From assembly GCA_900110975.1 (NCBI GenBank), contig FOFK01000010.1:28938-92937 (forward strand): 64,000 bases of DNA, read 5' to 3'. Made by a program: the position numbers and the translations under genes. This stretch comes from Lachnospiraceae bacterium RM5. Its GTDB lineage: Bacteria > Bacillota > Clostridia > Lachnospirales > Lachnospiraceae. This document shows, in pieces, positions 15,336-25,159 of this stretch. The notes under the pieces were generated by a model. That model was not told the origin of the DNA and searched no databases. It was given only the letters and a program-made list of their open reading frames with translations. Position 1 is the first letter of the stretch. Each line of letters starts with the position of its first letter.

Positions 15336-17501
15336 TTATTCAATACTTAGCACAGCAATTGCAATTGCTATGTTTCCGGTTACAGGATTTATGCCTACCC
15401 TACGAATAAATGTATGAACTATCGAGCCATCCGGCATCTTCTCATTAAAGAAGGTATGATTTCCTGATTCACAGCATTCTTTAATAACTGAAGCAATTCT
15501 TTTTTTACCATCTGATTCAGCATCCTCAAGAAATGTTTCTCCTTTAAGAATATCTATATCAAAATATTCTTTTATAAAATCCTGGTAAGAACGATTAGTT
15601 CTTAAATATCTTGCTTTATCACCTGTTATTTCTATAACTGCAACCGGAATCATATTAAATATATGATTTAACTCTTCTTCATCACTGGCAATTACCTTTA
15701 AATCATATAAATTCAATCTTGCAATATTTTCATAATATTCTGATTCATCAGGATTTTCGCTTTCTATAAGCGTTTTAGTTCTAAACATATCAAGTATTGC
15801 ATCAAATGCTATAGGTTTACAGAAGAAATATCCCTGCAATTTTGAACAGCCAATTTCTCTTAAAAATTCAACTTGTTCCTTTGTCTCAACTCCTTCACAC
15901 ACTGTATCAAAACCAAGAGAAGTAGCCATCCTCATAAGTTCACTCAGTAAAACCCTGACGTTATCACCTTCATTAAATTTTCTCATGAAACTCATATCAA
16001 ATTTAATAAGATCAAATTTAACACTTTGTAAAACACTAAGAGATGAATATCCACTTCCAAAATCATCCATCCATACAGGAAATCCAAGTTTTCTGAATTT
16101 ATCTATCTGACCTTTTATATATTCAAAATCCCTTACAAATACACTTTCTGTTATTTCTATGGATATTCTGTCATGGCTAATACCAGCATCATCAACTCTT
16201 CTTCTGATTTCCTCAACCATATCACAGGCATCAAAATCAGATCTTGATAAATTGATAGAATGTGCAACTGATTTAAATCCCTTATCTTCCTGGATTTTTA
16301 TCATTTCCACAACTCTGTCAACCATATATAAATCAAGTTTATATATAAGTCCTGCATCCTCGAGTGCCGGAATGAAACTTGCCGGTGATAAAAATCCTTT
16401 TTCAGGGTCTATCCATCTTGCTAAGGCTTCTACATCACAGACTCTTTCATTTACATTTCTGACAATAGGCTGTAAATATACCTGAATCCATCTTTCACTA
16501 AGTGCTTTATCAAAATTATCTATGATATACTGCTTATTATCTGCATCATCACTAAGGGACTGACTATAATAATTTATAATAGTTTCATATTTACCCCTTA
16601 ATGCTTCACACGCAAGCTTTGCCCTGTCACATGCAACACTTTCATGAACAGCCTCATCTCTTCCAACATATATACCAACATGAATATGTAATGTTTTTCC
16701 GCCATTTTTCTCTTGATGCTCCAAAAAAACCTTCTTAAGTTTTTCTTCTACTCCATCTAACTCAGCAACAACACAAAAATGGTCAGCACTTATTCTGCAA
16801 CAATTTTCATTTCCAAATATATCTGCCAGAACCTTTGCAAATGTTTGTAATAATATATCTCCTTCTTCAAAACCATATTTTCTATTAAAAAATTTCATAC
16901 CTGTAAAGTCCATATAAATCATACAATACTTTACACCTTTTTTCAGTGCCGCTTTTTTACTTGATTCTGCCAGTTCAAAAAAGTATGACATATTTGGTAG
17001 TCCTGTTAAATAATCATATTTACTGTATTGAACCAGACTATTCTCATGAAGTGCATTACTCAAAGAATCATTTAATTTTATTTTATTTTCAAAACTACTC
17101 TCTTCATAACTTCCTTCATCCAGATACCAGACCTGTGCAAGTCGAACGCCATCATCTGTATAAATATGTTTTCCAAATGCATGAATAATTTTATATCCAG
17201 ATTTTCCAATTACCTTTGTACGGTAAATAACTTCATATACCCCATCATTTACTGCAAAACCATATGCTACATCTGCTATTCTGCTTGCATCATCAGGGTG
17301 AACATTTTTGTACATATCATTATCCATGTCATAATACGCCTTTTCACGATCTTCATAACCAAAAAGCTTTAAAAAGCCATCAGAAAGAACAAGAGTAACT
17401 ACTCTTTTATCAACGAACTGATAAACAGCAAAGGGTACCGTTAAATGTTCATATAATTTTTTTGTATTATCATCAATAATATATTTTTGCATCGAACCCA
17501 T
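15336..17501 (-). CDS. c-di-GMP phosphodiesterase with PAS, degenerate GGDEF and EAL domains
   Basis: Predicted to hydrolyse cyclic di-GMP in the cytosol; no membrane segment is seen. Order: PAS-like sensor (about 15-135), GGDEF-fold domain (about 160-312) whose active-site loop reads SADHF (238-242) in place of GGDEF, an EAL domain (about 325-575), and a second PAS-like domain (about 610-721). EAL residues are intact: E358 in EALAR, NLSR, ITESVF, MDDFGSGYSS (478-487) and EGVET (536-540). The inactive GGDEF could bind GTP as an allosteric domain, as in other hybrid proteins. A start at the ATG three codons in (17492) is equally possible. It lies 73 bp downstream of an active cyclase gene, which implies coordinated synthesis and breakdown. 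Confidence 0.92.
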   Translation of the reverse strand: MGSMQKYIIDDNTKKLYEHLTVPFAVYQFVDKRVVTLVLSDGFLKLFGYEDREKAYYDMDNDMYKNVHPDDASRIADVAYGFAVNDGVYEVIYRTKVIGKSGYKIIHAFGKHIYTDDGVRLAQVWYLDEGSYEESSFENKIKLNDSLSNALHENSLVQYSKYDYLTGLPNMSYFFELAESSKKAALKKGVKYCMIYMDFTGMKFFNRKYGFEEGDILLQTFAKVLADIFGNENCCRISADHFCVVAELDGVEEKLKKVFLEHQEKNGGKTLHIHVGIYVGRDEAVHESVACDRAKLACEALRGKYETIINYYSQSLSDDADNKQYIIDNFDKALSERWIQVYLQPIVRNVNERVCDVEALARWIDPEKGFLSPASFIPALEDAGLIYKLDLYMVDRVVEMIKIQEDKGFKSVAHSINLSRSDFDACDMVEEIRRRVDDAGISHDRISIEITESVFVRDFEYIKGQIDKFRKLGFPVWMDDFGSGYSSLSVLQSVKFDLIKFDMSFMRKFNEGDNVRVLLSELMRMATSLGFDTVCEGVETKEQVEFLREIGCSKLQGYFFCKPIAFDAILDMFRTKTLIESENPDESEYYENIARLNLYDLKVIASDEEELNHIFNMIPVAVIEITGDKARYLRTNRSYQDFIKEYFDIDILKGETFLEDAESDGKKRIASVIKECCESGNHTFFNEKMPDGSIVHTFIRRVGINPVTGNIAIAIAVLSIE

Positions 17502-17574
17502 ATCCTTTCTCTTCCAATATAGTCTTATTAATACAGGCCTGTTAAAATGGTCTTATTAATGTAAGTCTTTTAAA

Positions 17575-19764
17575 TTATCTAACCTTCCCACTTGCTTTCC
17601 TTTTTCTTTTATTCTCATACATTAATTCATCTGCTCTTTTAACTGTATCATCAATCACGCGATCTGCTTTCGAATCAAAAACAGCCATACCAACAGACGT
17701 ATTAACATGTTCCCATTCATTTTCGATTTTTTCGTTTATTACCATACTTTCTTCTTCAAATTTTCTTACAAGTTCTTCTCTGTTCTTATAATCATCATTT
17801 TGAAGAATAGATATAAATTCATCCCCACCAATTCTGAAAACAGGACTGTTTCTAAACACCTGGCATATTAATCTGACAGCAGCTTTTAAATATTCATCGC
17901 CTCTTTCATGACCATATTTATCATTTATAACTTTTAGATTGTCACAATCAAACATGCATATGGCAAATTCCGTAACTTCCTTACTATCTAAACGATCCTG
18001 AAGCATTCCAACATAATCATTATATCCACCCTTGTTACGCACAGAAGTTAATGCATCAACATAAACACGCCTGCTAAGATCATCTGCAATACGACGATTT
18101 TCTTTTGCCTTTTTCTCTGCCTTAATTATTCTTCTCTGTCCGATTATAAGCGATAACATAGCGACAATTAATGCACATATACCAATAACAATAATAATAT
18201 TTTCTTTTATTAAATCAATTAACGTAATCTTTCCTTCTTCATAGAAATAACTTGTAAGTGTGTTATTTATATATGAATCAGGAATAATATTAGTAGCTTT
18301 TGCAATAATAGAATAAAGAACGCTATCGTCTTCTCTTACTGCAAAACAAAAAGGAATATCTTTACCTGTATCAAGAGGATTTAATTTATACTTATCACAA
18401 AGTCTCCTGATTTCATTATAACGATAACTGCTTATAAAATAACAATCCACTTTATTATCTTTTACTGCTTTTATACACTCATTAGTATTACTATAATGCC
18501 TTACTTTCCAACCAGGACGTATTTCATTAACAAGAGATTCATAATTTATATCACCTGATACAACAGCAACACTTCCTTCTTCTTTATTAAACACATCCTT
18601 ATTCTTGGATGTTTTTACAACCATGTAAAGAGTTGCCCTTGCAAGTGAAGGAGTCAGACAAACTTTCCTTATTTCCCCATCGTAAACACTGAAATTTGCA
18701 GGAAATACACAGTCTATCTCTCCACTTTTTAATGCATCAAGTGCCACTTCAATATTTTCATATGGATAAGTTTTAAAATTTAATTCTCCATTAGAAAAAC
18801 ATGTGGTAGCTTTTTTTAGATAATCACTTAGTACGCCTGTAAGCTTACCACTTTCATCATCCTTATCACAATATGCAAGATAATTATCAATATATCCAAC
18901 TTTTATTTCACCATGATTTTCAATCCATTGTATTTCTTCATCACTTAAATATAAATTTGCCCCCAAATTCTGATTATATTTTACAAATAATTCCTGATCA
19001 TAAAAACGGTTTTCATCCCGAATTTTACTAAGGGCATTATCAAGTTCTGCAAGCAAATCAGGTCTTTGCTTATTAACAGCAAAATAAAAATCGGATGAAC
19101 CAATCTTTACAACAGGATAAATATCATCTCCACTTAAATAACTGTCGAGGGTAATATAACCATCTAATTCACCATTTAAAAGCATTTCTACCGATTCATT
19201 CTCACTTGTTGTAACTTCAACTATTTCAGGTGTAATATTATATAATTCTGCCCATTCTTTTAACATCTCAACCTGAATACTATTTTTATTTACCCCAATT
19301 TTCTTGCCATTAAAATAAGAAACATTATCATTATAATCATCTAAATTATCGGTTGGAATATATAAATGATACTCTTCTATTCCAATTGAATAAGAAGAAT
19401 ACAACATCTTTTCTGCACGTTCCTCAGTATAAGAAACGCCCCCTAACATATCAATCTCACCATTTTCAAGCATTTCAAGGAGTTCTGTCCAACTGCCCTC
19501 TACATACTCATATTTCCATCCAATATATCCTGCTATTTTCCGCTCATATTCATAACAATATCCTATTCTTCTTCCTGAAGCATCAATTGTATTATATGAA
19601 GAATCAAACCAGCCTACACGCACAACCTTTTCATCATCTTTCTTTTCTGTTTTTTCTCCATAAACTTGAAATGAATTAGATGTAAACAGCATAATAAAAC
19701 AAATTAATAAAATAAATATTTTTCTTAAATTTATATCCCTGATATATTTTTTTTCTTTTCTCAT
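17575..19764 (-). CDS. Membrane diguanylate cyclase with two periplasmic-binding-protein sensor domains
   Basis: 729 residues: signal anchor (about 14-35), two tandem bacterial extracellular solute-binding family 3 modules (about 46-270, with EYERKIAGYIGWKYEYVEGSW and GEIDMLGGVSYTEERAEKM; about 285-520, with GEIKVGYIDNYLAYCDKDD and SGEIDCVFPANFSVYDG), a transmembrane helix (about 530-552), a short coiled linker and a C-terminal GGDEF domain. The active loop is RIGGDEF (644-650), with DALTSVRNKGGY and CMFDCDNLKVINDKYGHERGD also conserved. Likely senses amino-acid-like ligands outside and makes c-di-GMP inside. Start supported by GGGGG before the ATG. Confidence 0.94.
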   Translation of the reverse strand: MRKEKKYIRDINLRKIFILLICFIMLFTSNSFQVYGEKTEKKDDEKVVRVGWFDSSYNTIDASGRRIGYCYEYERKIAGYIGWKYEYVEGSWTELLEMLENGEIDMLGGVSYTEERAEKMLYSSYSIGIEEYHLYIPTDNLDDYNDNVSYFNGKKIGVNKNSIQVEMLKEWAELYNITPEIVEVTTSENESVEMLLNGELDGYITLDSYLSGDDIYPVVKIGSSDFYFAVNKQRPDLLAELDNALSKIRDENRFYDQELFVKYNQNLGANLYLSDEEIQWIENHGEIKVGYIDNYLAYCDKDDESGKLTGVLSDYLKKATTCFSNGELNFKTYPYENIEVALDALKSGEIDCVFPANFSVYDGEIRKVCLTPSLARATLYMVVKTSKNKDVFNKEEGSVAVVSGDINYESLVNEIRPGWKVRHYSNTNECIKAVKDNKVDCYFISSYRYNEIRRLCDKYKLNPLDTGKDIPFCFAVREDDSVLYSIIAKATNIIPDSYINNTLTSYFYEEGKITLIDLIKENIIIVIGICALIVAMLSLIIGQRRIIKAEKKAKENRRIADDLSRRVYVDALTSVRNKGGYNDYVGMLQDRLDSKEVTEFAICMFDCDNLKVINDKYGHERGDEYLKAAVRLICQVFRNSPVFRIGGDEFISILQNDDYKNREELVRKFEEESMVINEKIENEWEHVNTSVGMAVFDSKADRVIDDTVKRADELMYENKRKRKASGKVR

Positions 19765-19940
19765 ATTTCCCCCATAAATATTATTCCACGATCAATTCCT
19801 ACAAATACTTTACCTATAAAAATATCTATAAAACACCTACAAAATATTAATATAATTATAACATTTCCATGCTTTTTTTACCATTAAAAAATCTTTTTTT
19901 ACTATTAAAATATCATTAATATTCTATTAAAAATTCAAAA

Positions 19941-19971
19941 AAAAATCACCTGCACTTTGCAGATGATTTTT
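19941..19971 (-). terminator. Terminator after the XRE regulator gene
   Basis: aaaaatcacctgca pairs with tgcagatgattttt across a 3-nt loop with one mismatch. It is followed on the minus strand by a run of T and lies directly after the stop codon. Confidence 0.75.
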
Positions 19972-19975
19972 AAAT

Positions 19976-20179
19976 TTATTCTTCTGTAAATTCAAATAGT
20001 TCTTCTACTGTCACATTAAAGACTTTAGCAATATCCATAGCAAGTTTCAATGATGGGTTGTATTTTCCGTTCTCCAGATGCACAATCGTTTCTCTTCTTG
20101 CATTAACAAGACTGGCAAGTTCTGCCTGTTTCAGTCCGTTCTTTTCGCGATATTCTTTAATCTTTGTAACAAGAGCCAT
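19976..20179 (-). CDS. Small XRE-family HTH regulator
   Basis: 67 residues forming a single Cro/CI-type helix-turn-helix domain: [59 protein letters not shown]. This compact type commonly sits beside a small membrane protein gene and represses its own operon. The start ATG at 20179 directly follows the TAG stop of the upstream gene, with AAAGGAG inside that gene's last codons. Probable target: the inverted repeat overlapping the promoter at 20612-20671. Confidence 0.9.
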   Translation of the reverse strand: MALVTKIKEYREKNGLKQAELASLVNARRETIVHLENGKYNPSLKLAMDIAKVFNVTVEELFEFTEE

Positions 20180-20590
20180 CTAAACTCCTTTCGTATCCAT
20201 AACAGAAAACATAATAGTACGGATAATTGATAAAAATACAATTAAACCAACTAACATATAACCAATTACTTCTGTTGAAAATGAAACTCTAAGCATTGCA
20301 CATAAAAATCCGATTACTGTAATAGCTACAAGGGAAATTCTGTAACATACAGAATCACATTTTCTTAAAATACCAACTGCTCTTTCATCAAATGATTCTT
20401 TTTTATATTTTCTTTCTCTTGCACCAAGCAATAAGAAAAATGTAAATGCAAATATTGCAAATCCTGATGTAATTACCTGATAATAATTATGCCAGTCATT
20501 TCTTGCCCAGCACCAGTAATATACTGCGATACATATTGCGATTACAATTCTTGCTCCTACTAACTCTCTCAAAGTAACTTCTTTATTCAT
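20180..20590 (-). CDS. Small four-helix membrane protein
   Basis: 136 residues from the ATG at 20590 (MNKEVTLREL), which has GGAGG 7 nt upstream; the longer frame reads back into the promoter and is rejected. Four hydrophobic segments (VGARIVIAICIAVYYWCWA, VITSGFAIFAFTFFLLLG, ISLVAITVIGFLCAML and a last one near the C-terminus) and a cytoplasmic KKESFDERAVGILRK loop are visible; the DERA-type loop is seen in many small membrane proteins paired with XRE regulators. Function unknown. Co-transcribed with the XRE gene. Confidence 0.8.
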   Translation of the reverse strand: MNKEVTLRELVGARIVIAICIAVYYWCWARNDWHNYYQVITSGFAIFAFTFFLLLGARERKYKKESFDERAVGILRKCDSVCYRISLVAITVIGFLCAMLRVSFSTEVIGYMLVGLIVFLSIIRTIMFSVMDTKGV

Positions 20591-20611
20591 TTTTATTCCT
20601 CCTATAAAAAT

Positions 20612-20671
20612 TGTGATATATTTGTAACTTTGTTGTGTTAGAAATATATCACATCGTTTTAAGGTTGTCAA
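20612..20671 (-). promoter_or_regulatory. Promoter with inverted-repeat operator for the membrane protein-XRE operon
   Basis: Minus-strand TTGACA (20671-20666), 17-bp spacer, TATATT (20648-20643). Perfect 12-bp arms aaatatatcaca (20642-20653) and tgtgatatattt (20612-20623) are 18 bp apart; the upstream arm covers the -10 element and the other lies in the leader. Suggests autoregulation by the XRE protein. Confidence 0.8.
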
Positions 20672-20699
20672 TAAAAATGTTAAAAATAATTCACTTTTT

Positions 20700-21353
20700 T
20701 TAATCCCTTGATTCTATAACAAGTAAAGTTCCCTGTTCAATGGAAATTTTAGCTTTATCAGAAAGAATCTCATTACTTATTCCCCTCGATATTTTCTCAA
20801 AAGGACTTAAAAAATCATTCTCAAGTTCATACTTCATACCCTGGGTGTTTATACCTAAAACCTCTCCACCAAAAGGAATAAGTGAAACATATTTAAAGTC
20901 ACTTTTTTTTATTTCTACTGTTTTTCTCTTATTGCCAAGGGCAAACACCCTGTTATTCTTATCAAAAATAACAGTATCAATTCCGGCATCCAATGTCTTT
21001 TTTAAAAGGCTGATATTTGCAAGCATATGATCAATCCGATTCCCAAATCCGCCAATTATATGTATAGCAAAGCTTTCCCTTTCCATAGCAACATCTATTG
21101 CAATCTCTGTATCCGAATTATCTTTTTCAGGGTTAAACTTTATAATCTCTGCGATTCCTTCATACTTACCAAGCAGAGAAGAATCTACCGTATCAAAATC
21201 CCCTACTATTACATCCGGTTTGATTTTCAATTTAGACAGAGCTAAAAGGCCATTATCCACAGCAATTACAAGTGTAATATCATTTTCTTCATAATATCTC
21301 TTTGCAAATGAAATATCTATATCTCCACCGGTAACAATAAACGTATTATTCAT
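20700..21353 (-). CDS. thiN: Thiamine pyrophosphokinase
   Basis: Transfers pyrophosphate from ATP to thiamine, yielding the cofactor TPP. The 217 residues show the family motifs VIVGDFDTVD, FNPEKDNSDTEIAID and the thiamine-binding HIIGGFGNRIDHMLANI. It is the last gene of the rsgA-rpe-thiN segment, an order conserved in many Firmicutes. No TPP riboswitch precedes it, consistent with constitutive co-expression from the upstream operon. Confidence 0.95.
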   Translation of the reverse strand: MNNTFIVTGGDIDISFAKRYYEENDITLVIAVDNGLLALSKLKIKPDVIVGDFDTVDSSLLGKYEGIAEIIKFNPEKDNSDTEIAIDVAMERESFAIHIIGGFGNRIDHMLANISLLKKTLDAGIDTVIFDKNNRVFALGNKRKTVEIKKSDFKYVSLIPFGGEVLGINTQGMKYELENDFLSPFEKISRGISNEILSDKAKISIEQGTLLVIESRD

Positions 21354-21398
21354 TCCCTCATTCCTTACCTTTATAAAAAATCAGCTTATTTATTAATT

Positions 21399-22052
21399 TT
21401 ATTTATTCATTATACTAATAAAATCATCAACGTTCTTCTTTGTATCACCATTAAAAATAGCAGAACCTGCAACTATAACATTTGCACCTGCCTCTATTAC
21501 AGTAGCTACATTATCTTTATTTATTCCACCGTCCACTTCAATATCGACACTTAAATTTCTCTCATCTATAATCTTTTTTAATGTCTTAATTTTTTCTGTA
21601 ATATTAGAGATATATTTTTGTCCGCCAAATCCCGGATTTACACTCATTATAAGAACCATATCCACATATTCAAGAATATAATTCAATACGCTTAAATCTG
21701 TTGATGGATTAATTGCAACACCCGCCTTACATCCGCACTCTTTAATTTTTTCTATGGTTCTGTTTAAATGTGTGCAGGCCTCTGCATGAACGCAGATAAG
21801 GTCAGCACCTGCATCCTTAAATTCCTCAATATATCTTACCGGTTCATCAATCATAAGATGCACATCAAATACTTTATCAGAAATCTTTCTTAATGACTTA
21901 ATTACAGGCATTCCAAAGCTGATACTTGGTACAAATAAACCATCCATAACATCAATATGTATATACTCAGCTTTTTTTATATCTTCTAATTCCTCGCCTA
22001 ATTTTGTGAAATCTGCTGATAAAATTGATGGTGCTAAAATATTTTTACTCAT
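21399..22052 (-). CDS. rpe: Ribulose-phosphate 3-epimerase
   Basis: Interconverts ribulose 5-phosphate and xylulose 5-phosphate in the pentose phosphate pathway. TIM-barrel protein of 217 residues: LAPSILSADF, the metal/catalytic HIDVMDGLFVPSISFG, DVHLMIDEP, VNPGFGGQKY and the second catalytic Asp in DIEVDGGIN; the phosphate site is VAGSAIF. It lies 17 bp after rsgA in the conserved run. Confidence 0.97.
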   Translation of the reverse strand: MSKNILAPSILSADFTKLGEELEDIKKAEYIHIDVMDGLFVPSISFGMPVIKSLRKISDKVFDVHLMIDEPVRYIEEFKDAGADLICVHAEACTHLNRTIEKIKECGCKAGVAINPSTDLSVLNYILEYVDMVLIMSVNPGFGGQKYISNITEKIKTLKKIIDERNLSVDIEVDGGINKDNVATVIEAGANVIVAGSAIFNGDTKKNVDDFISIMNK

Positions 22053-22069
22053 GATAAACTCCTGATTTT

Positions 22070-22942
22070 CTAATTTTTATTCTTTATCTCATCATATAAT
22101 AAAAGATAATTAACATATCTTCCCTTACTGATAATGCCTTTATCTACAGCATTTTTTATAATGCAATCCGGCTCACTTACGTGATTGCATCCACTGAATC
22201 TGCATTTTCCATTAAAGAAAACAAATTCCCTGAAATAATTTTTTAATTCTTCTTTTTCAAAATCATTTACATAGAGACTACTAAATCCCGGAGTATCAAA
22301 TACAAAACTATAATCATTCAATGCAACTATCTCTACATGCGTTGTTGTATTTTTTCCTCTCTTAATCTTTTCACTTATCTCACCGGTTTTTAAATTAGCA
22401 TTAGGGGAAATAAGATTGATAATAGAAGACTTACCTACTCCGGACGGACCTGCAAGAGCAGTTGTCTTTCCTGATAAAGTTTCTTCTATTTCTGAAATCC
22501 CCCTTCTGTCTTTGGCAGATGTGAAAATCACCTTGTATCCTGCTTTTCCATAAACATTCTTTATCTCCATAATTCTGTCCTGGTTAACAAGATCTATTTT
22601 ATTAAAGCATATTACAACATCAATTTCATTTCTTTCCATCATAACAAGAAATCTGTCAAGGAGGTTAAAATTAGGCATAGGATCAGCGATCGCAAATACA
22701 ACCAAAGCCTGGGAAATATTTGCAACTAAAGGACGAATCAGTTCATTTTTTCTTTCAAAAATTTTTATGACATTACCTTTTTTCTTATCTTCATCGAGAA
22801 CATCTATTTCAACATTATCGCCGACTATAGGTTTAATATCATCTTTTCTAAATTTTCCTTTTGCCTTACATTCATATACGGCATCATCTTCACAATGCAC
22901 ATAATAAAATCCTGCAATCGCCTTAATAATTTTTCCTTTCAT
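22070..22942 (-). CDS. rsgA: Ribosome small subunit-dependent GTPase A
   Basis: Late 30S maturation checkpoint GTPase. 290 residues with an N-terminal OB fold (about 1-65), then the circularly permuted GTPase order typical of the family: G4 FNKIDLV, G5 TSAK, G1 AGPSGVGKSS, G3 DTPGF. The C-terminal zinc knuckle is CRFSGCNHVSEPDC. Lies downstream of prkC; in other Firmicutes RsgA is a PrkC substrate, so the neighbourhood may be functional. Confidence 0.97.
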   Translation of the reverse strand: MKGKIIKAIAGFYYVHCEDDAVYECKAKGKFRKDDIKPIVGDNVEIDVLDEDKKKGNVIKIFERKNELIRPLVANISQALVVFAIADPMPNFNLLDRFLVMMERNEIDVVICFNKIDLVNQDRIMEIKNVYGKAGYKVIFTSAKDRRGISEIEETLSGKTTALAGPSGVGKSSIINLISPNANLKTGEISEKIKRGKNTTTHVEIVALNDYSFVFDTPGFSSLYVNDFEKEELKNYFREFVFFNGKCRFSGCNHVSEPDCIIKNAVDKGIISKGRYVNYLLLYDEIKNKN

Positions 22943-23032
22943 TTACACCTCATGAAATTCTATATTATTTAATCTGCTTATTATATAAGCATTATATTGA
23001 TATTGTAATTTTTGCTTTATTATATACTTTTT

Positions 23033-25159
23033 TTATTCTCCACCTTCAGGCTCCTCTTGTTGTTCAGAAGAAGACTCCTCTGGTGATTCCGGTTCTTCAG
23101 GTTTAACAGATTCTGTTGCTTTTTGTGAACTTGTTTCCGGTGCAGTTGTTGTTGTAGTTTCTGTCGGTTTCTGTCCAAGACTTATATAAACTGTAATAGT
23201 TGTTCCCTTTGAAACTTTTGTACCATAAGCAACACTCTGGTCATAAACAAGTCCTGCTGTCATATCAGAATATCCTGAGGATTCTGCATAACCAAGCCCT
23301 AATCCTTCAAGTGCAGCTTTTGCCTCAGAACCGCTCCATCCTTTAAGGTTAGGAACCTCAGGTTTATCTTCAGGACCTTTGCTGACTACAAGATTAATTG
23401 TTGTTCCTTCAGGAACCTCGCTCTTAGCTGAAACATCCTGACTTACTACTTTTCCAGCTTCAACTGTATCACTATAATCTTCAGTAACTGTACCAACAAC
23501 AAGTTTCTTTGCTTCAATAGAAGCCTTCGCAGCATCAAGTGTAAGTCCTGTTACCTTAGGAACTGTTACCTTTGAAGCGTCCGATCCTGAACTTGCATAT
23601 ATTGTTATATCAGCACCAAATGTTGTTGCAGCACCTTCTTCCGGTGATACTTCAATAATAACATCAATAGCTGCATCATCACTTGCTTTATATTCAACAA
23701 TTACATTAAATCCCTGATCCTCTAAAAGTTTCTTAGCCTCATCTTTTGTAAGACCAATAATTCCTGTTGGAACATTAACTGCCTTTGAACCAAGACTTAC
23801 AACTATTGTAATTGTAGAATTTTTCTCAACCACTTCTCCCGCATCCGGTGAAGTACTGATTACATGTCCTGCCTCAACTTTATTATCTGTCTGCTGTGTT
23901 ATTGTATAACCAAGATTTGATTCTTTTAATTTCTTGATTGCATCTTCCTGAGTCATACCTGCTACATCAGGAACTTTTGTATGATTTGCATCTAATGTTT
24001 CACTTGAAGAACCAATTTTTCCACTTGAACATCCATTTCCCATGAAATGAACTACTAAAAATACTACAAATGCAACAATGATACATGCCATAACTATTCC
24101 ACCGATAGCTATAACTTTATCTAATTTAGGATTATCTTCATCCTTTAATTCATCTTCTAAATCATCATCCACGCCATCTTCATCATAAAAATCATCTTCA
24201 AACTCATTTTCTTCGTTAATGACAGGAACTGTATTATCCATCTCAGATTGTCTTCTGATGGTATTTATATCCTCTTCAGAAATTACCTTTGTACCACCTG
24301 TTGGACTTTCATAATCAACCATCTGTACAAAATCTTCATCCGGAGTAATTAAAGATCTCTTAAGATCAGCAATAAGCGATGAAACCTTTAAATATCTTCT
24401 TGAAGGTTTCTTCATTGTACATTTCTGGATTATTCTCTCAACACTGATTGGAATATCAGGTGCATATATTCTTGGAGAAGCCATTTCATTCTGAACATGC
24501 TGCAACGCAATTGAAACAGTTGAATCACCTTCAAAAGGAACTCTTCCCGTAATCATCTCATATAATGTAATACCTAAAGAATAGATATCACTTTTCTCAT
24601 CTATAAAACTGCCTTTTGCCTGTTCAGGAGAAATATAATGAACAGAACCCATTGCATTTGAGCTTATGGTATTTGATGATGTAGCTCTCGCTATACCAAA
24701 ATCTGTAACTTTAACTTTTCCTTCTTTTGAAATAATAATATTCTGAGGTTTAATATCTCTGTGAATAATATGATTATTATGGGCAGCTTCAATTCCCTGT
24801 GCTACCTGAATAAGAATACTTACCGCCTCTTTAACAGGAAGCTGTCCTTTTCTCTCAATATAATTTTTTAAAGTGATACCTTCAATAAGCTCCATAACAA
24901 TATAATATACACTGTTATCTTCACCTACATCAAAAACATTTACAATGTTTGGATGGGATAAACCTGCTGCAGACTGTGCCTCAACTCTGAATTTTGAAAC
25001 AAAATTCTTATCTTCACTAAATTCAGCCTTGAGAACCTTAATCGCAACAAATCTATTAAGCTTATGATCTTTTGCTTTATAAACATCAGACATTCCACCG
25101 GAACCGACTTTATCTGTTATCTCATATCTATCACTTATAAAAGCACCTTTTCTTAACAT
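23033..25159 (-). CDS. prkC: PASTA-domain Ser/Thr protein kinase
   Basis: Membrane kinase that senses peptidoglycan or lipid II and phosphorylates cell-wall, translation and division proteins. 708 residues: kinase domain 1-270 with VGSGGMSDVYKAK, Lys41 in VAIKVLK, HRDIKPQN (133-140) and DFG (153-155); an acidic juxtamembrane stretch (about 315-345); one transmembrane helix (about 349-373); four PASTA repeats (about 395-667); and a Thr/Ser/Glu-rich extracellular tail (668-708). It overlaps its phosphatase gene by 7 bp, a conserved pair. Confidence 0.97.
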   Translation of the reverse strand: MLRKGAFISDRYEITDKVGSGGMSDVYKAKDHKLNRFVAIKVLKAEFSEDKNFVSKFRVEAQSAAGLSHPNIVNVFDVGEDNSVYYIVMELIEGITLKNYIERKGQLPVKEAVSILIQVAQGIEAAHNNHIIHRDIKPQNIIISKEGKVKVTDFGIARATSSNTISSNAMGSVHYISPEQAKGSFIDEKSDIYSLGITLYEMITGRVPFEGDSTVSIALQHVQNEMASPRIYAPDIPISVERIIQKCTMKKPSRRYLKVSSLIADLKRSLITPDEDFVQMVDYESPTGGTKVISEEDINTIRRQSEMDNTVPVINEENEFEDDFYDEDGVDDDLEDELKDEDNPKLDKVIAIGGIVMACIIVAFVVFLVVHFMGNGCSSGKIGSSSETLDANHTKVPDVAGMTQEDAIKKLKESNLGYTITQQTDNKVEAGHVISTSPDAGEVVEKNSTITIVVSLGSKAVNVPTGIIGLTKDEAKKLLEDQGFNVIVEYKASDDAAIDVIIEVSPEEGAATTFGADITIYASSGSDASKVTVPKVTGLTLDAAKASIEAKKLVVGTVTEDYSDTVEAGKVVSQDVSAKSEVPEGTTINLVVSKGPEDKPEVPNLKGWSGSEAKAALEGLGLGYAESSGYSDMTAGLVYDQSVAYGTKVSKGTTITVYISLGQKPTETTTTTAPETSSQKATESVKPEEPESPEESSSEQQEEPEGGE

